The notes: a model not told the origin generated them from the letters alone. A stretch of DNA of 64,000 nucleotides from Exiguobacterium sp. FSL W8-0210 (GCF_038006045.1 NZ_JBBOUK010000001.1:1033001-1097000), one strand, 5' to 3'. Positions 8,941 through 17,998 are shown, numbered from the stretch's first letter. Numbers and translations are program-made.

Positions 8941-10044
8941 ATGAGTATTTTGGTCGTAGATGATGAGTTAACCAATTTAATGCTCTTAGAGCGCTTGTTA
9001 GAAAATGAAGGCTATGACGTCGTCAAAGCAATGAGTGGGGAAGAAGCAATCGAATTAATGGACGATCCGTTATTCATCGAACAGTTGGACGTCGTTCTCC
9101 TCGACGTCGAAATGCCAGGGATCAGCGGAATCGAAGCGACACGTTTGATTCGAAAACGGTTTGGTCTCGATGAATTGCCAATTCTGATTGTTTCCGGGCG
9201 ATCAAACGAAGAAGATATCGTTGATGGACTGAATGCAGGAGCATCGGATTATACAACGAAACCGATCCGTAAAACGGAATTGCTCGCGCGAGTTCGTAAC
9301 GCGATTGGTCTGAAGCAAGCAATCGATGCGCGAAAACGATATGAAAAAGTATTACAGGAAGACTTTGATTTGGCGCAAAAACTGCAACAGAGTGTGCTCA
9401 GTGCGAATATTGAAGACGATGAGATCCGCATCATGGCGACGTATATCCCGTCTAAGAAACTAGCGGGAGATATGTACGCCTGGTACCGCATCTCTCAGAA
9501 TAAATACGGCATCATCTTGTTTGACGTCATGGGACACGGTGTCTCTTCTGCGCTGATCACGATGGGAATGAGCTCGATTTTATTCGAACTCGTGCACCGG
9601 ATTGGTGATCCAGCACAAGTACTCGAAGAATTGAATCAGCAGATGAGTCGATTGTTCCCAGGAGACGAGACAGAAATCTATTTCACTGCCGTTTACCTCT
9701 ACATCGACCTAGATGAGATGAAGCTCAGCTATGCGAACGCAGGGCACCCGCCTGGTTTGTTGCGCATGAATGATCAAATCATTCCGCTTGAGAATACGGG
9801 ACTTCCTGTCGGTATGTTTGAAGACTCGACATATTCGAGCAAGACGATCGACATCGTCTCACCAGGATGTGTCTACCTGTACACGGATGGTTTCATGGAA
9901 TTGTACAGTAAAGGTATCGATGAGGGAATCCACGCTATCCAGAACCTGATCGAACAACAAGGACCGAGCATCCATCAGTTGATTCAACCGGATCAGAGCG
10001 ATGAAGCGGATGACCTGTGTCTCGTGACGGTCGAAATCAATTAA
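8941..10044 (+). CDS. Response regulator-PP2C phosphatase (RsbU/RsbP-like output)
   Basis: A 367-residue fusion of an N-terminal receiver domain (residues 1-125; acidic pair VVDDE, phospho-acceptor Asp in VLLDVEMPG, Lys in TTKPI) and a C-terminal PP2C/SpoIIE-type Ser/Thr phosphatase (about 165-365). The phosphatase marks are LAGDMYAW, FDVMGHGVSSAL, YANAGHPP, TDGFMELY and DDLCLV, which carry the metal-binding Asp residues. A helical linker joins them. Such proteins dephosphorylate an anti-sigma-antagonist when the receiver is phosphorylated, typically switching on a general stress response. No sigma-B operon is in the window, so the target is unknown. A free HPt protein nearby could be its phosphate donor (inference). 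Confidence 0.92.
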   Translation: MSILVVDDELTNLMLLERLLENEGYDVVKAMSGEEAIELMDDPLFIEQLDVVLLDVEMPGISGIEATRLIRKRFGLDELPILIVSGRSNEEDIVDGLNAGASDYTTKPIRKTELLARVRNAIGLKQAIDARKRYEKVLQEDFDLAQKLQQSVLSANIEDDEIRIMATYIPSKKLAGDMYAWYRISQNKYGIILFDVMGHGVSSALITMGMSSILFELVHRIGDPAQVLEELNQQMSRLFPGDETEIYFTAVYLYIDLDEMKLSYANAGHPPGLLRMNDQIIPLENTGLPVGMFEDSTYSSKTIDIVSPGCVYLYTDGFMELYSKGIDEGIHAIQNLIEQQGPSIHQLIQPDQSDEADDLCLVTVEIN

Positions 10045-10054
10045 CCTGTAAGTG

Positions 10055-10095
10055 AAAAGACTCAGCGACGGAAACACCGTCACTGAGTCTTTTTT
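10055..10095. terminator. Bidirectional terminator
   Basis: AAAAGACTCAG / CTGAGTCTTTT stem with an inner GACGG/CCGTC stem, followed by a T-run on the plus strand and preceded by AAAA. It serves the phosphatase gene and the convergent corA-like gene. Confidence 0.85.
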
Positions 10096-10124
10096 GAGTC
10101 TTACAAGCTCTGAATCTACTTGAA

Positions 10125-11060
10125 CTAAAAGAACCTTCTCCGCCATAGGATAAATGCGGCAAGGCCTGAGAAGAAAATCATCATTCCGAAGACGATCCAG
10201 AAACCAATGACTTCATCTTCCCACGGAACATGAACGTTCATCCCGAACATTCCGGAAATCATCGTCGGGATCGAGATGACGATCGTAATCGAAGCAAGGA
10301 ACTTCATGACGAAGTTGACATTGTTCGAGATGACGGAACCGAATGTATCCATCGTCGAACTGATGATATCTTTATAGATTTGTGCCATCTCCATTGCTTG
10401 ACGGTGTTCGACGAAGACGTCTTCGAGTAAGTCTTCGTCATCCTCGTGCTTCTCGAGACTCGGTGTCTTGATGATCCGGTCGAGCACACCATCGTTCGAT
10501 TTCAAGGACGTCATGAAATAGACCAATGATTTTTGAAGGTTCATCAATTGAAAGATTTCTTGATTTCGCATCGAACGTTGAAGTTCTTCCTCAAGTTCGT
10601 CCATACGACGGTCGATTTGACGCAAAAAACGTAGATACGAAGAACTGACTTTATAGAGAATCTGGAACACGAAGCGCGATCGATAATTCGTCCGGAATCC
10701 TCGCAACTTACCACTCGAGAATAACGTCAGTACATCGAGCTGTTGCGAACAAACGGTGATAAAATGACGGGATGTCACGATGATACCGAGCGGGATCGTA
10801 TTATAACGGCGTCCTGATGATTCTTCTTCGATGTAGGGAACGTCGACGATCATCAGAAGACCTTCTTCATCTTTTTCAAAACGTGGTTTTTCTTCCACGT
10901 CCAAAGGGTCATAAATGAAATCCTCTGGAATTTTCGTAGCAGCGATGACTTGGTCGGCTTCGTCCTTTGTCGGATTGACAAGATGGATCCAGGAACCTTT
11001 CGTGAACTCCTGTATCTCGTTGACTGCCCCGGTGACATCGCTTCGATAAATCGTCAACAT
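10125..11060 (-). CDS. CorA-family divalent cation transporter
   Basis: Magnesium/cobalt channel of the CorA family, 311 residues. The long N-terminal cytoplasmic funnel domain ends in two C-terminal membrane helices (about 250-270 and 285-305). The signature at the end of the first helix is present as GMFGMN, with the GMN selectivity loop followed by VHVPWED. A basic end (WRRRFF) closes the protein. Start at 11060 with GGAGGG upstream. No leader sequence typical of the M-box Mg sensor was seen in the roughly 120 bases before it. It lies between two signalling genes but shows no obvious link to them. Confidence 0.92.
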   Translation of the reverse strand: MLTIYRSDVTGAVNEIQEFTKGSWIHLVNPTKDEADQVIAATKIPEDFIYDPLDVEEKPRFEKDEEGLLMIVDVPYIEEESSGRRYNTIPLGIIVTSRHFITVCSQQLDVLTLFSSGKLRGFRTNYRSRFVFQILYKVSSSYLRFLRQIDRRMDELEEELQRSMRNQEIFQLMNLQKSLVYFMTSLKSNDGVLDRIIKTPSLEKHEDDEDLLEDVFVEHRQAMEMAQIYKDIISSTMDTFGSVISNNVNFVMKFLASITIVISIPTMISGMFGMNVHVPWEDEVIGFWIVFGMMIFFSGLAAFILWRRRFF

Positions 11061-11182
11061 ATTGTCTATCCCTCCTGCTCTTCACTGTCTCATTATAGAA
11101 ATAGATACGACGGCGTGTAAATGATTCTCCGATTTTTTTTTATGAAGATTAGTGATAAGATGAAAACAGAGGAGGGGAAGAC

Positions 11183-11551
11183 ATGCCTTTTTTTAATGCT
11201 AAGAAGCTCGAAGAACTTCAATCGATCGCAGGTGGAGACCATGCGTTTCTTCAAAAAATCGGAGAGACGTATATCGCACAGTTCGATCGGAAATTTCCTG
11301 AACTAAAAGATGCCGTCGCCAAACAAGATGCTGAGCAAACTGAAAAGCTCGCTCACTTGCTAAAAGGTGCTTCCTATTCCGTTGCTGCTGATGATTTAGC
11401 GGATGATTTCGAACTGCTTGAAAAAGAAGCAGAGTCCGGTTCAATGACCGGAACACAAGAAATCGTCGATCGGATTGAGCAATGCATGGTGGAATTCCGT
11501 GTCGTCTGGCTCGATGTGTTTACTGGGAAAAATCTTGACGCCCTGCGTTGA
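11183..11551 (+). CDS. Free-standing HPt (histidine phosphotransfer) protein
   Basis: A 122-residue all-helical protein. The phospho-accepting histidine lies in KLAHLLKGASYS at about residues 55-66, matching the HPt pattern A-H-x-L-K-G-x-A/S. A second helical pair follows. HPt proteins carry phosphate between hybrid kinases and receivers. No kinase is adjacent; the receivers closest to it are the PP2C fusion at 8941 and CheV at 11598. The start has GAGGGG nine bases upstream. Independent HPt proteins are uncommon in Bacillales, so its partners are worth identifying. Confidence 0.85.
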   Translation: MPFFNAKKLEELQSIAGGDHAFLQKIGETYIAQFDRKFPELKDAVAKQDAEQTEKLAHLLKGASYSVAADDLADDFELLEKEAESGSMTGTQEIVDRIEQCMVEFRVVWLDVFTGKNLDALR

Positions 11552-11566
11552 GCAATCGAATAGATC

Positions 11567-11597
11567 AAAAAAGCCGACATGCTGTCGGCTTTTTTTC
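11567..11597. terminator. Bidirectional terminator
   Basis: AAAAAAGCCGAC / GTCGGCTTTTTTT, perfect stem with a four-base loop, A-run before and T-run after. It ends both the HPt gene and the convergent cheV gene. Confidence 0.88.
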
Positions 11598-12476
11598 TTA
11601 TAAGACGTAGGAATCAACCGTTTCGATCAAACGACCGATTTCTGGTTTCGTGATTTGTGCATTGACACCAACAGATTCACCTTTATGGCGTAAATCGTCG
11701 GAAATCAAGGAAGAGAAGACAATGATCGGCAATTCCGCATAACGATCATCTTCACGGAGTCGTTTCGTTAAATGAAGTCCATCCATCTTGGGCATTTCAA
11801 TATCCGTAATCAGGAGATCACAGTTACTTCCTTGTTCGAAAGCATCGAATGCGTCTTTCCCATTGATGAACCACTTCAGTCCGTGGTAACCGGCTTCCTC
11901 GAGTGTTTCGATGATCAACATCCGGAGCATTTCCGAGTCTTCGGCAATCCAGATGATTTTATCGGACCGGTCACGGGACTGGACGCGACGTCCTTCTTCG
12001 CGGGCGAAGATATCCTTGCGTGAGAGCTCAAGGGCAATTTTTTCATAGTCGAGCAGGATGATCATCTTGTCTCCCGTTTTAACGACACCATTCGTTAACC
12101 CTTCGATGCCACGAGCGAGTTCGTTTGGTGTATCGATCTGCTCCCATGAGATACGGCGGATTTCCGTCACGGAATCAACGCATAGGACACTCTTTTCTCC
12201 ATTGAATTCACAGATGATCAGTCGATCCTCGGTTGCTTCGTCGTGGGGAACACCGATGACCGTCGGCAAATCGATTACCGTCATGACTTCGCCGCGGAGT
12301 TCGATCAATCCTTTGACAGCATCCGGTGTACCCGGAAGTGGTGTCATCGGGAGCGGAACGATGATTTCCCGAACCTTCATGACGTTGATACCGAACGTAT
12401 ACGGACCACAATGGAAGATGACGATCTCGAGTTCGTTCGTGCCGGCTTCTAATAAAATATCGTGCTGATTGTACAT
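11598..12476 (-). CDS. cheV: Chemotaxis coupling protein CheV
   Basis: CheW-like domain (about residues 14-150; CHxxGPYTFGINVMKVREI and IELRGEVMTVIDLP are typical of CheW/CheV) fused to a receiver domain (about 172-292). The receiver has the acidic pair AEDSE, the phospho-acceptor in LLITDIEMPKMDG, and Ser and Lys at IVFSS and ITKPE. CheV couples chemoreceptors to CheA and adapts the signal when phosphorylated. At 292 residues the length is normal. Start at 12476 with AAAGGGG upstream. No other chemotaxis gene is in the window. It stands alone, convergent with the HPt gene. Confidence 0.93.
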   Translation of the reverse strand: MYNQHDILLEAGTNELEIVIFHCGPYTFGINVMKVREIIVPLPMTPLPGTPDAVKGLIELRGEVMTVIDLPTVIGVPHDEATEDRLIICEFNGEKSVLCVDSVTEIRRISWEQIDTPNELARGIEGLTNGVVKTGDKMIILLDYEKIALELSRKDIFAREEGRRVQSRDRSDKIIWIAEDSEMLRMLIIETLEEAGYHGLKWFINGKDAFDAFEQGSNCDLLITDIEMPKMDGLHLTKRLREDDRYAELPIIVFSSLISDDLRHKGESVGVNAQITKPEIGRLIETVDSYVL

Positions 12477-12571
12477 ATGGTTGTGCCCCTTTCCATTACC
12501 TTCACTTCACTTCTGACTAGTTATCGGCATGCTACGCTAAAAATTCTAGTTCTGAATTGACAAAAAAAGTG

Positions 12572-12587
12572 TTGTAATCGCTTTCAT
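12572..12587 (+). promoter_or_regulatory. cre (CcpA) site upstream of gapN
   Basis: TTGTAATCGCTTTCAT matches the cre consensus WTGNAANCGNWNNCWW at every fixed base. It lies about 20 bases upstream of the -35 box of the gapN promoter, centred near -64. Sites this far upstream are linked to activation by CcpA at ackA, unlike sites inside promoters. Confidence 0.7.
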
Positions 12588-12607
12588 AATATGTTAAGCA
12601 AAAAGTT

Positions 12608-12637
12608 TGGCATTTGTCAGACCAATTGATTACAATA
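12608..12637 (+). promoter_or_regulatory. Probable sigma-A promoter of gapN
   Basis: TTGGCA, 18 bases, TACAAT. The transcript would begin near 12644, leaving a leader of about 50 bases before the start codon with the ribosome site GGAGGTAG. Confidence 0.6.
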
Positions 12638-12694
12638 AGCTATGCAGCCACACACTGAAATGAGAGAGATAAAAATAAATGGAGGTAGAGTGGA

Positions 12695-14134
12695 ATGACT
12701 ACAGCAACAACCTACACATTTTTACTAGATGGACAATGGCATGAAAGTGAATCAAAAGAGACGATTGAAATCTCTTCACCATATAAAGAGGATCTTGTCG
12801 GTCGCGTCCAAGCGATGACAAAACCGGAAGTCGATCGTGCCATCGCTTCAGCGAAAGCGGCACAAGCAGAGTGGGCAAAACAACCAGCGAACAAACGGGC
12901 TGAATTGCTTCACGCTTGGGCAACGGAACTCGAAAAACGTGCGGACGAAATCGGTGAAGTCATCATGCGCGAAGTCGGTAAAGGACGTGCAGATGGCGTC
13001 AAAGAGGTCAAACGGACAGCTGAAATCATTCGCTACACAGCGGAAGAAGGTCTCCGTTTCGACGGTCAGATGATGCAAGGGGATTCGTTCCCTGGTGGTA
13101 GCGCGAAAAAAATCGCGGTCATCAAAAAAGCACCACTCGGCGTCGTGCTTGCGATTTCACCGTTCAACTACCCAGTCAACTTGGCAGCAGCGAAACTCGC
13201 ACCTGCCCTCATGACAGGAAACGCCGTCGTCTTCAAACCGGCAACACAAGGTTCGATCAGCGGTATCTTGATGGTCGAGGCACTCGTCGCAGCAGGTCTT
13301 CCAGCTGGACTCGTCAACATCGTCACAGGTCGTGGATCGGTCATCGGTGATTACTTGACGGCTCACCCGGGCATCAACATGATCACATTTACTGGTGGTA
13401 CAGGCACTGGACAACATCTATCACGTCAATCGGCAATGATTCCACTTGTCCTTGAACTTGGTGGAAAAGACCCAGCGCTCGTTCTTGAAGATGCGAATCT
13501 GTCACTTGCGGCAGACCATATCATCAGTGGGGCGTTCTCTTACTCAGGTCAACGTTGTACAGCAATCAAACGCGTTTTCGTTCTTAATCATCAAGCGGAT
13601 GCACTCATTGAAGAACTCAAGACACGAATCGCGAAATTGACAGTCGGTTCACCTGAACAAGACAGTGTCGTCGTGCCGCTCATCGACACGAAATCAGCGG
13701 ACTTCGTCGAAGGCTTGATCACGGACGCAACAGACAAAGGCGCAACGCTCGTCTCAGGTGGCGGACGTACGGCGAACTTGATCGAACCAACACTTCTTGA
13801 CAACGTGACACGCGACATGCGCGTTGCTTGGGAAGAGCCGTTCGGACCAGTTCTTCCAATCATCCGTGTCAACTCAGTCGACGAAATGATTGCATACTCA
13901 AACGAATCAGAATACGGTCTTCAAGCAAGTGTCTTCACAGAGAATATCGATGCTGCGTTTGCAGTAGCGGATGCGCTTGAAACAGGTTCTGTTCAAATCA
14001 ATGGTCGGACGGAACGTGGTCCTGACCACTTCCCATTCATCGGTGTGAAGTCATCGGGTCTCGGCGTTCAAGGCGTCGGACGTAGCTTAGCTTCGATGAC
14101 ACGCGACAAATTAACAGTCCTCAACTTAAAATAA
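12695..14134 (+). CDS. gapN: NADP-dependent glyceraldehyde-3-phosphate dehydrogenase
   Basis: Non-phosphorylating GAPDH of the aldehyde dehydrogenase family, 479 residues. It oxidises glyceraldehyde-3-phosphate straight to 3-phosphoglycerate and makes NADPH, bypassing one ATP-forming step of glycolysis. Catalytic Glu254 lies in LELGGKDPA and Cys288 in SGQRCTAIKR; cofactor motifs are SPFNYPVNL and FTGGTGTG. GapN-specific stretches such as RFDGQMMQGDSFPGG and QINGRTERGPDHFPF support the call over general aldehyde dehydrogenases. It is a single-gene unit with its own promoter, an upstream cre site and a strong terminator, so it probably responds to sugar supply. Confidence 0.94.
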   Translation: MTTATTYTFLLDGQWHESESKETIEISSPYKEDLVGRVQAMTKPEVDRAIASAKAAQAEWAKQPANKRAELLHAWATELEKRADEIGEVIMREVGKGRADGVKEVKRTAEIIRYTAEEGLRFDGQMMQGDSFPGGSAKKIAVIKKAPLGVVLAISPFNYPVNLAAAKLAPALMTGNAVVFKPATQGSISGILMVEALVAAGLPAGLVNIVTGRGSVIGDYLTAHPGINMITFTGGTGTGQHLSRQSAMIPLVLELGGKDPALVLEDANLSLAADHIISGAFSYSGQRCTAIKRVFVLNHQADALIEELKTRIAKLTVGSPEQDSVVVPLIDTKSADFVEGLITDATDKGATLVSGGGRTANLIEPTLLDNVTRDMRVAWEEPFGPVLPIIRVNSVDEMIAYSNESEYGLQASVFTENIDAAFAVADALETGSVQINGRTERGPDHFPFIGVKSSGLGVQGVGRSLASMTRDKLTVLNLK

Positions 14135-14142
14135 GTTTTTGA

Positions 14143-14177
14143 CCGACCTTTCAATCTGCGGAAAGGTCGGTTTTTTG
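14143..14177 (+). terminator. Terminator of gapN
   Basis: CCGACCTTTC / GAAAGGTCGG, perfect 10-bp stem, then TTTTTT. Confidence 0.9.
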
Positions 14178-14241
14178 TGCATCCGTTTTTGAAGCGCTAA
14201 CGTAAGCTAGAAAACAAATGTCACCCTTTGACGCACAAAGT

Positions 14242-14271
14242 TTGGCGCTATAGCTTCATTCTCTCTATAAT
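14242..14271 (+). promoter_or_regulatory. Probable promoter of the MBL hydrolase-SDR operon
   Basis: TTGGCG, 18 bases, TATAAT, located 37 bases before the start at 14308. Confidence 0.55.
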
Positions 14272-14307
14272 GAAAGAAAATGGACGAGAGAAAAGAGGCG
14301 TGTAGGT

Positions 14308-15279
14308 ATGACAGTATCAGACGAAATCATCCCGATTCCGATTCCGACACCATTTCCGGTTGGAGACGTGAACTGCTATGTACTACGAACGGAAGGGGAA
14401 AACATCCTTATTGATTGTGGACCGGATACGCTTGAAGCATGGCAAACGATGCAACGGACGCTTGCACGACATGAACTTCAGGTCGAGGATTTAGATCGTG
14501 TCATCGTGACACATCACCATGCGGATCATGCTGGGATGGCACATCGCTTTTCAGAGAAAGGCATTCCCGTCTATGGACATGCGCGATTACGCCCATACTT
14601 GGAACAGGACGAGACCTTCTTGAACAACGGGGACGCATTCTTGCGTCGATTGGCGACATCGTTTGGCGTTCCGCTAGCGATTCAAGAGATGTTACCAAGC
14701 TATCAATCTGCCTTGAAATGGCTTGGAAAAGGTCAACTTGATTTCACATTAAAAGAAGGCGACGCGATTACGCCGTCTGGGCGATACCGGGTCATCGAAC
14801 TACCGGGGCATGCAAGTGACCAAATCGGAATACTAAGTGACGATGGTGTATTGTTCGCGGCCGATCACCTGCTCGACCGGGTCGAGCCGAATCCATTGCT
14901 CGAACAACCGCAACCAGGTGATGATGTGCTCGTAAAACGTCCCGTTCTTGCGTATCTTGACTCCTTAGAAAAATTACAAGGCGAACAGGTTCGAATCGCC
15001 TATACCGGACATGGTGCTCCGATTCGGGATGTCGCGGCACTCGTCGAAGAGCGATTGATGCAACGCAAGGCACGTGGTGATCAGCTCTTGAAGTATTTTT
15101 CGGGAGAACATACGTTATTCGAATTAGCACAAGTGACGTATGGAAACCGATTAAAAAAATCATTCCCGCTTGTCATGAGTGAGATGAAAGCACGTCTCGA
15201 TACACTCGTCGCCCGCGGTGCGATCACGGTTGAGAAACGATCAGGTATCCTCTACTATTCGAAAATGGAGGAAGTCTAA
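14308..15279 (+). CDS. Metallo-beta-lactamase-fold hydrolase
   Basis: A 323-residue zinc hydrolase of the glyoxalase-II-like MBL group. The metal motif HHHADHAG is at about residues 69-76, with later His/Asp ligands at ELPGHASDQIG and FAADHLLD, and YTGHGAPI near residue 235. A C-terminal winged-helix-like domain (about 250-320, ending KRSGILYYSK) is of the type found in MBLAC2/LACTB2-like proteins. The substrate is unknown; thioesters or nucleic acid are known for relatives. Its stop overlaps the start of the SDR gene (TAATG), so the two are translationally coupled. Confidence 0.85.
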   Translation: MTVSDEIIPIPIPTPFPVGDVNCYVLRTEGENILIDCGPDTLEAWQTMQRTLARHELQVEDLDRVIVTHHHADHAGMAHRFSEKGIPVYGHARLRPYLEQDETFLNNGDAFLRRLATSFGVPLAIQEMLPSYQSALKWLGKGQLDFTLKEGDAITPSGRYRVIELPGHASDQIGILSDDGVLFAADHLLDRVEPNPLLEQPQPGDDVLVKRPVLAYLDSLEKLQGEQVRIAYTGHGAPIRDVAALVEERLMQRKARGDQLLKYFSGEHTLFELAQVTYGNRLKKSFPLVMSEMKARLDTLVARGAITVEKRSGILYYSKMEEV

Positions 15280-16037
15280 TGCAACTCATCAACCGGACGA
15301 TCGTCATCACGGGCGCTTCAAGTGGACTCGGGGAAGCACTGGCGCGCACTCTGCATAAAGAAGGCGCAAACTTGATTTTAATTGCACGACGCGAGGATCG
15401 GTTACAAACGTTAGCATCTGAACTCCAGGCAGACTACCTGGTCTACGATTTGGAAAAGGCGCCTGAAATTCTTGCGAAAACACTCGCAAATCGTTATGGA
15501 CGGATTGATATTTTGATTAATAACGCAGGTTTCGGGGAATTCAGCTTCTTAGACGATACCTCGATTGAAACGATTGAGTCGATGCACCGGATCAACGTCT
15601 TAAGTCCCGTTCGCTTAACGAAGGCATGTCTGCCATTACTGAAAGAGGGTGGCATGATCGTCAACGTGGCCAGTCAGGCGGGGAAGTTGCCGACACCGAA
15701 ATCAACGATCTATTGCATGACGAAAGCTGCGATGTTGCAGTTTTCGAACGCGTTACGTCTCGAGTTACGTCCAAAAGGCATCCACGTCATGACGGTCAAT
15801 CCAGGGCCGATCGCGACGGAATTTTTCGTAAGAGCGGACATTAGCCGAAAGTATGAAAAAAACGTCGCTTCGATCGTCTTATCAAAAGAACAACTTGCAC
15901 AGACCGTCGTTCGGGCGATGCGGCGCCGCAAGCGAGAAGTCAATGCACCATGGTGGATGGAGCTTTCGGCAAAAGGATACGGCGTTATGCCGCAGCTGAT
16001 TGAGTGGTTAGGAAAATCAGGTTTCGACAAAAAGTGA
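15279..16037 (+). CDS. Short-chain dehydrogenase/reductase (YqjQ-like)
   Basis: Classical SDR of 252 residues: cofactor motif TGASSGLGEA at about 12-21, NNAGFGE at about 81-87, catalytic Ser in VASQAG, and the YxxxK pair in STIYCMTKAA. The motif PGPIATEFF and a C-terminal MRRRKREVNAPWW stretch resemble B. subtilis YqjQ and the DltE/YqjQ branch. Substrate unknown. It overlaps the preceding hydrolase gene by one base and is followed after 19 bases by the lipoprotein of the ABC operon, so one long transcript is possible. Confidence 0.85.
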   Translation: MQLINRTIVITGASSGLGEALARTLHKEGANLILIARREDRLQTLASELQADYLVYDLEKAPEILAKTLANRYGRIDILINNAGFGEFSFLDDTSIETIESMHRINVLSPVRLTKACLPLLKEGGMIVNVASQAGKLPTPKSTIYCMTKAAMLQFSNALRLELRPKGIHVMTVNPGPIATEFFVRADISRKYEKNVASIVLSKEQLAQTVVRAMRRRKREVNAPWWMELSAKGYGVMPQLIEWLGKSGFDKK

Positions 16038-16056
16038 TGACGGAGGAGAACAACGA

Positions 16057-17253
16057 ATGAAAACAAAAGTAATCAGCTTTCTTGCCTTAAGTACCCTGCT
16101 TGCAGGATGTGGGACACCGGATGCAACACCGGAACCGAAAAATGTCTTAGGGACTTCTTATCAGACGATTGAAAAAGAAGCGGAAAAATCAACGGTTCGG
16201 ATGTACATGTGGGGCGGCGATGACGGAATCAATGCCTACATCGATGAGTACGTAGCACCGCGTTTGAAGAAGGAACACAACATCACCTTAGAACGGGTCC
16301 CGATCGAGACGGCGGATATCATTCAAAAACTGCGTGCTGAGAAACAGGCAGGTAAGGAAAAAGGTGTCATCGATGTCGTCTGGATCAATGGCGATAATTT
16401 TTTAAATGCTAAAAAAGATGATTTACTGTATGGAGAAATCACAAAAGTCCTCCCGAACATGAAATATGTCGATGCTGCCGCACAGAGTTCAGATAGTGGT
16501 ACGAAAACAGACGGACTTGAAGCCGCATGGGGGAAAGTTCAATATACGTTGCACTATGACGCAGCTGACGTGAAGTCGCCACCGACCGACTTGAAAGCAC
16601 TGAAGTCATGGGTCAAGGAAAATCCAGGACGTTTCACGTATCCGGAAGTGACGGACTTTACGGGGAATGCCTTCGTCCGCCACGTCATGTATGGTGTCGA
16701 ATCGAATGAAACCTTAAAAGACCCGAAAGCAGACTTCAAGAAGACATGGGCTTATTTGAACGAAATCAAACCATATCTCTGGAAAAAAGGGAAGACCTAT
16801 CCAAAGACACTTGCCCAACTCGATCAGTTATACGCGAAGGGAGACGTCGACTTTACGATGGGTTTCAACGAACGACGGGCTGAACAAGAAGTGAAGTCAG
16901 GAACGTTTCCGAAACAAACACGTCCGATTGTCTTGAAGGATGGATCAATCGCGTCGACGCATTTCCTTTCCGTACCGTTCAACGCACCAAATCCGAAGGG
17001 CGCACTCGTAGCGATCAATACGTTGTTATCACCAGAAGCACAGTTGAAAAAATACGATGCGACGTATTGGGGTGACGGAACAAGCCTTGATTTATCGACA
17101 CTTGATTCGTCAGAACAAAAGCAATTCGCTGATGTACCGGCTGCGCCGTCGACACCAAAGCCAAGCGTCTTTGAAGGAAAGGTCCGGACGGAACTCGACC
17201 CATCCATTTTCGAGATGATCCGTAAGGAATGGCCGTCTCGTGTGGCGCGGTAA
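16057..17253 (+). CDS. ABC transporter substrate-binding lipoprotein, YnjB-like
   Basis: A 398-residue binding protein with a lipoprotein signal (LALSTLLAGC, cleavage before the Cys at about residue 17). The mature part starts with a short disordered linker and continues as an extracellular solute-binding fold of the iron/thiamine/spermidine class: MYMWGGDDGINAYIDEY near the N-terminus and VDVVWINGDNF. These stretches resemble E. coli YnjB (COG4134) more than other families. Two permease genes and an ATPase gene follow with overlaps. The ligand is unknown for the whole family. GAGGAGAAC precedes the start. Confidence 0.82.
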   Translation: MKTKVISFLALSTLLAGCGTPDATPEPKNVLGTSYQTIEKEAEKSTVRMYMWGGDDGINAYIDEYVAPRLKKEHNITLERVPIETADIIQKLRAEKQAGKEKGVIDVVWINGDNFLNAKKDDLLYGEITKVLPNMKYVDAAAQSSDSGTKTDGLEAAWGKVQYTLHYDAADVKSPPTDLKALKSWVKENPGRFTYPEVTDFTGNAFVRHVMYGVESNETLKDPKADFKKTWAYLNEIKPYLWKKGKTYPKTLAQLDQLYAKGDVDFTMGFNERRAEQEVKSGTFPKQTRPIVLKDGSIASTHFLSVPFNAPNPKGALVAINTLLSPEAQLKKYDATYWGDGTSLDLSTLDSSEQKQFADVPAAPSTPKPSVFEGKVRTELDPSIFEMIRKEWPSRVAR

Positions 17254-17998
17254 CGCGTATCCTGCTGCACTCTTGATGGCAGGGATGGTCTTATATGGGT
17301 TATGGGTCAGTATCTCGATGACGACATCTGCTGATTACCGCGAGCTACTGACGGATGAGGTCTTTTTAGAGAGTCTAGCCGTCAGTAGTTATGTTGCCAT
17401 CGTCAGTACGGTGCTCGCGCTGATCATCGGCGTGGTGCTCGCACGACTCTTGAGCAGAACAAGACTAGCCGCGTTACTTGCGATTCCTTTATTCATCCCT
17501 CATCTAGGAGCGGCTTACCTCGCGATTCTCTATTTGAGTGATGTGCCTGTCATCGGACCGCATGAAGGGAATTATTTTAGTGTCATCCTGACGTATCTGT
17601 ATAAAGAAATTCCGTTCGTCTTTTTTTATCTCTTACCGGTGGTCCGGCGTCTTGATTCGCGTTATCAAGAACTCGGTATGATGCTCGGTTTATCACCAGT
17701 GCGCCGATTCTGGCATGCGCGGGGCGTCTTCCTACTCGTTCCGATGCTTGAGGCAGCATTTATCTTGCTTGCCTTCACCCTGTTCGCATATGAGATTCCA
17801 GCACTGCTCGGCGTGACCTATCCAAAATTACTTGGCGTCTATGCGTTCGATTTGTATACACAAGGCGATTTATCGGAGCAGCCACTCGCTTTTGCAATGA
17901 GTGTCGTTTTGACGGGAGGACTCTTCTTCCTATTGTTGCTCATGACTGGTTTGACACGCCCACTGGCAGCGAAGATCAGTAGGGGGCGAAGCGAATGA
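17240..17998 (+). CDS. ABC transporter permease (first half of YnjC-like)
   Basis: A 252-residue integral membrane protein with six predicted helices. The EAA-type cytoplasmic loop is visible as ELGMMLGLSPVRRFWHARGV. It starts with GTG at 17240, inside the end of the binding-protein gene (14-base overlap). E. coli YnjC is one protein made of two fused permease halves; here the halves are separate genes, as in many FbpB-type systems split in Gram-positives. It should pair with the next permease and the YnjD-like ATPase. Confidence 0.82.
   Translation: MWRGNAYPAALLMAGMVLYGLWVSISMTTSADYRELLTDEVFLESLAVSSYVAIVSTVLALIIGVVLARLLSRTRLAALLAIPLFIPHLGAAYLAILYLSDVPVIGPHEGNYFSVILTYLYKEIPFVFFYLLPVVRRLDSRYQELGMMLGLSPVRRFWHARGVFLLVPMLEAAFILLAFTLFAYEIPALLGVTYPKLLGVYAFDLYTQGDLSEQPLAFAMSVVLTGGLFFLLLLMTGLTRPLAAKISRGRSE

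Noticed and set aside
11061-11182. M-box magnesium riboswitch before the corA-like gene
   Set aside because: Too short, and the start codon is only about 120 bases from the next gene; no long structured leader.
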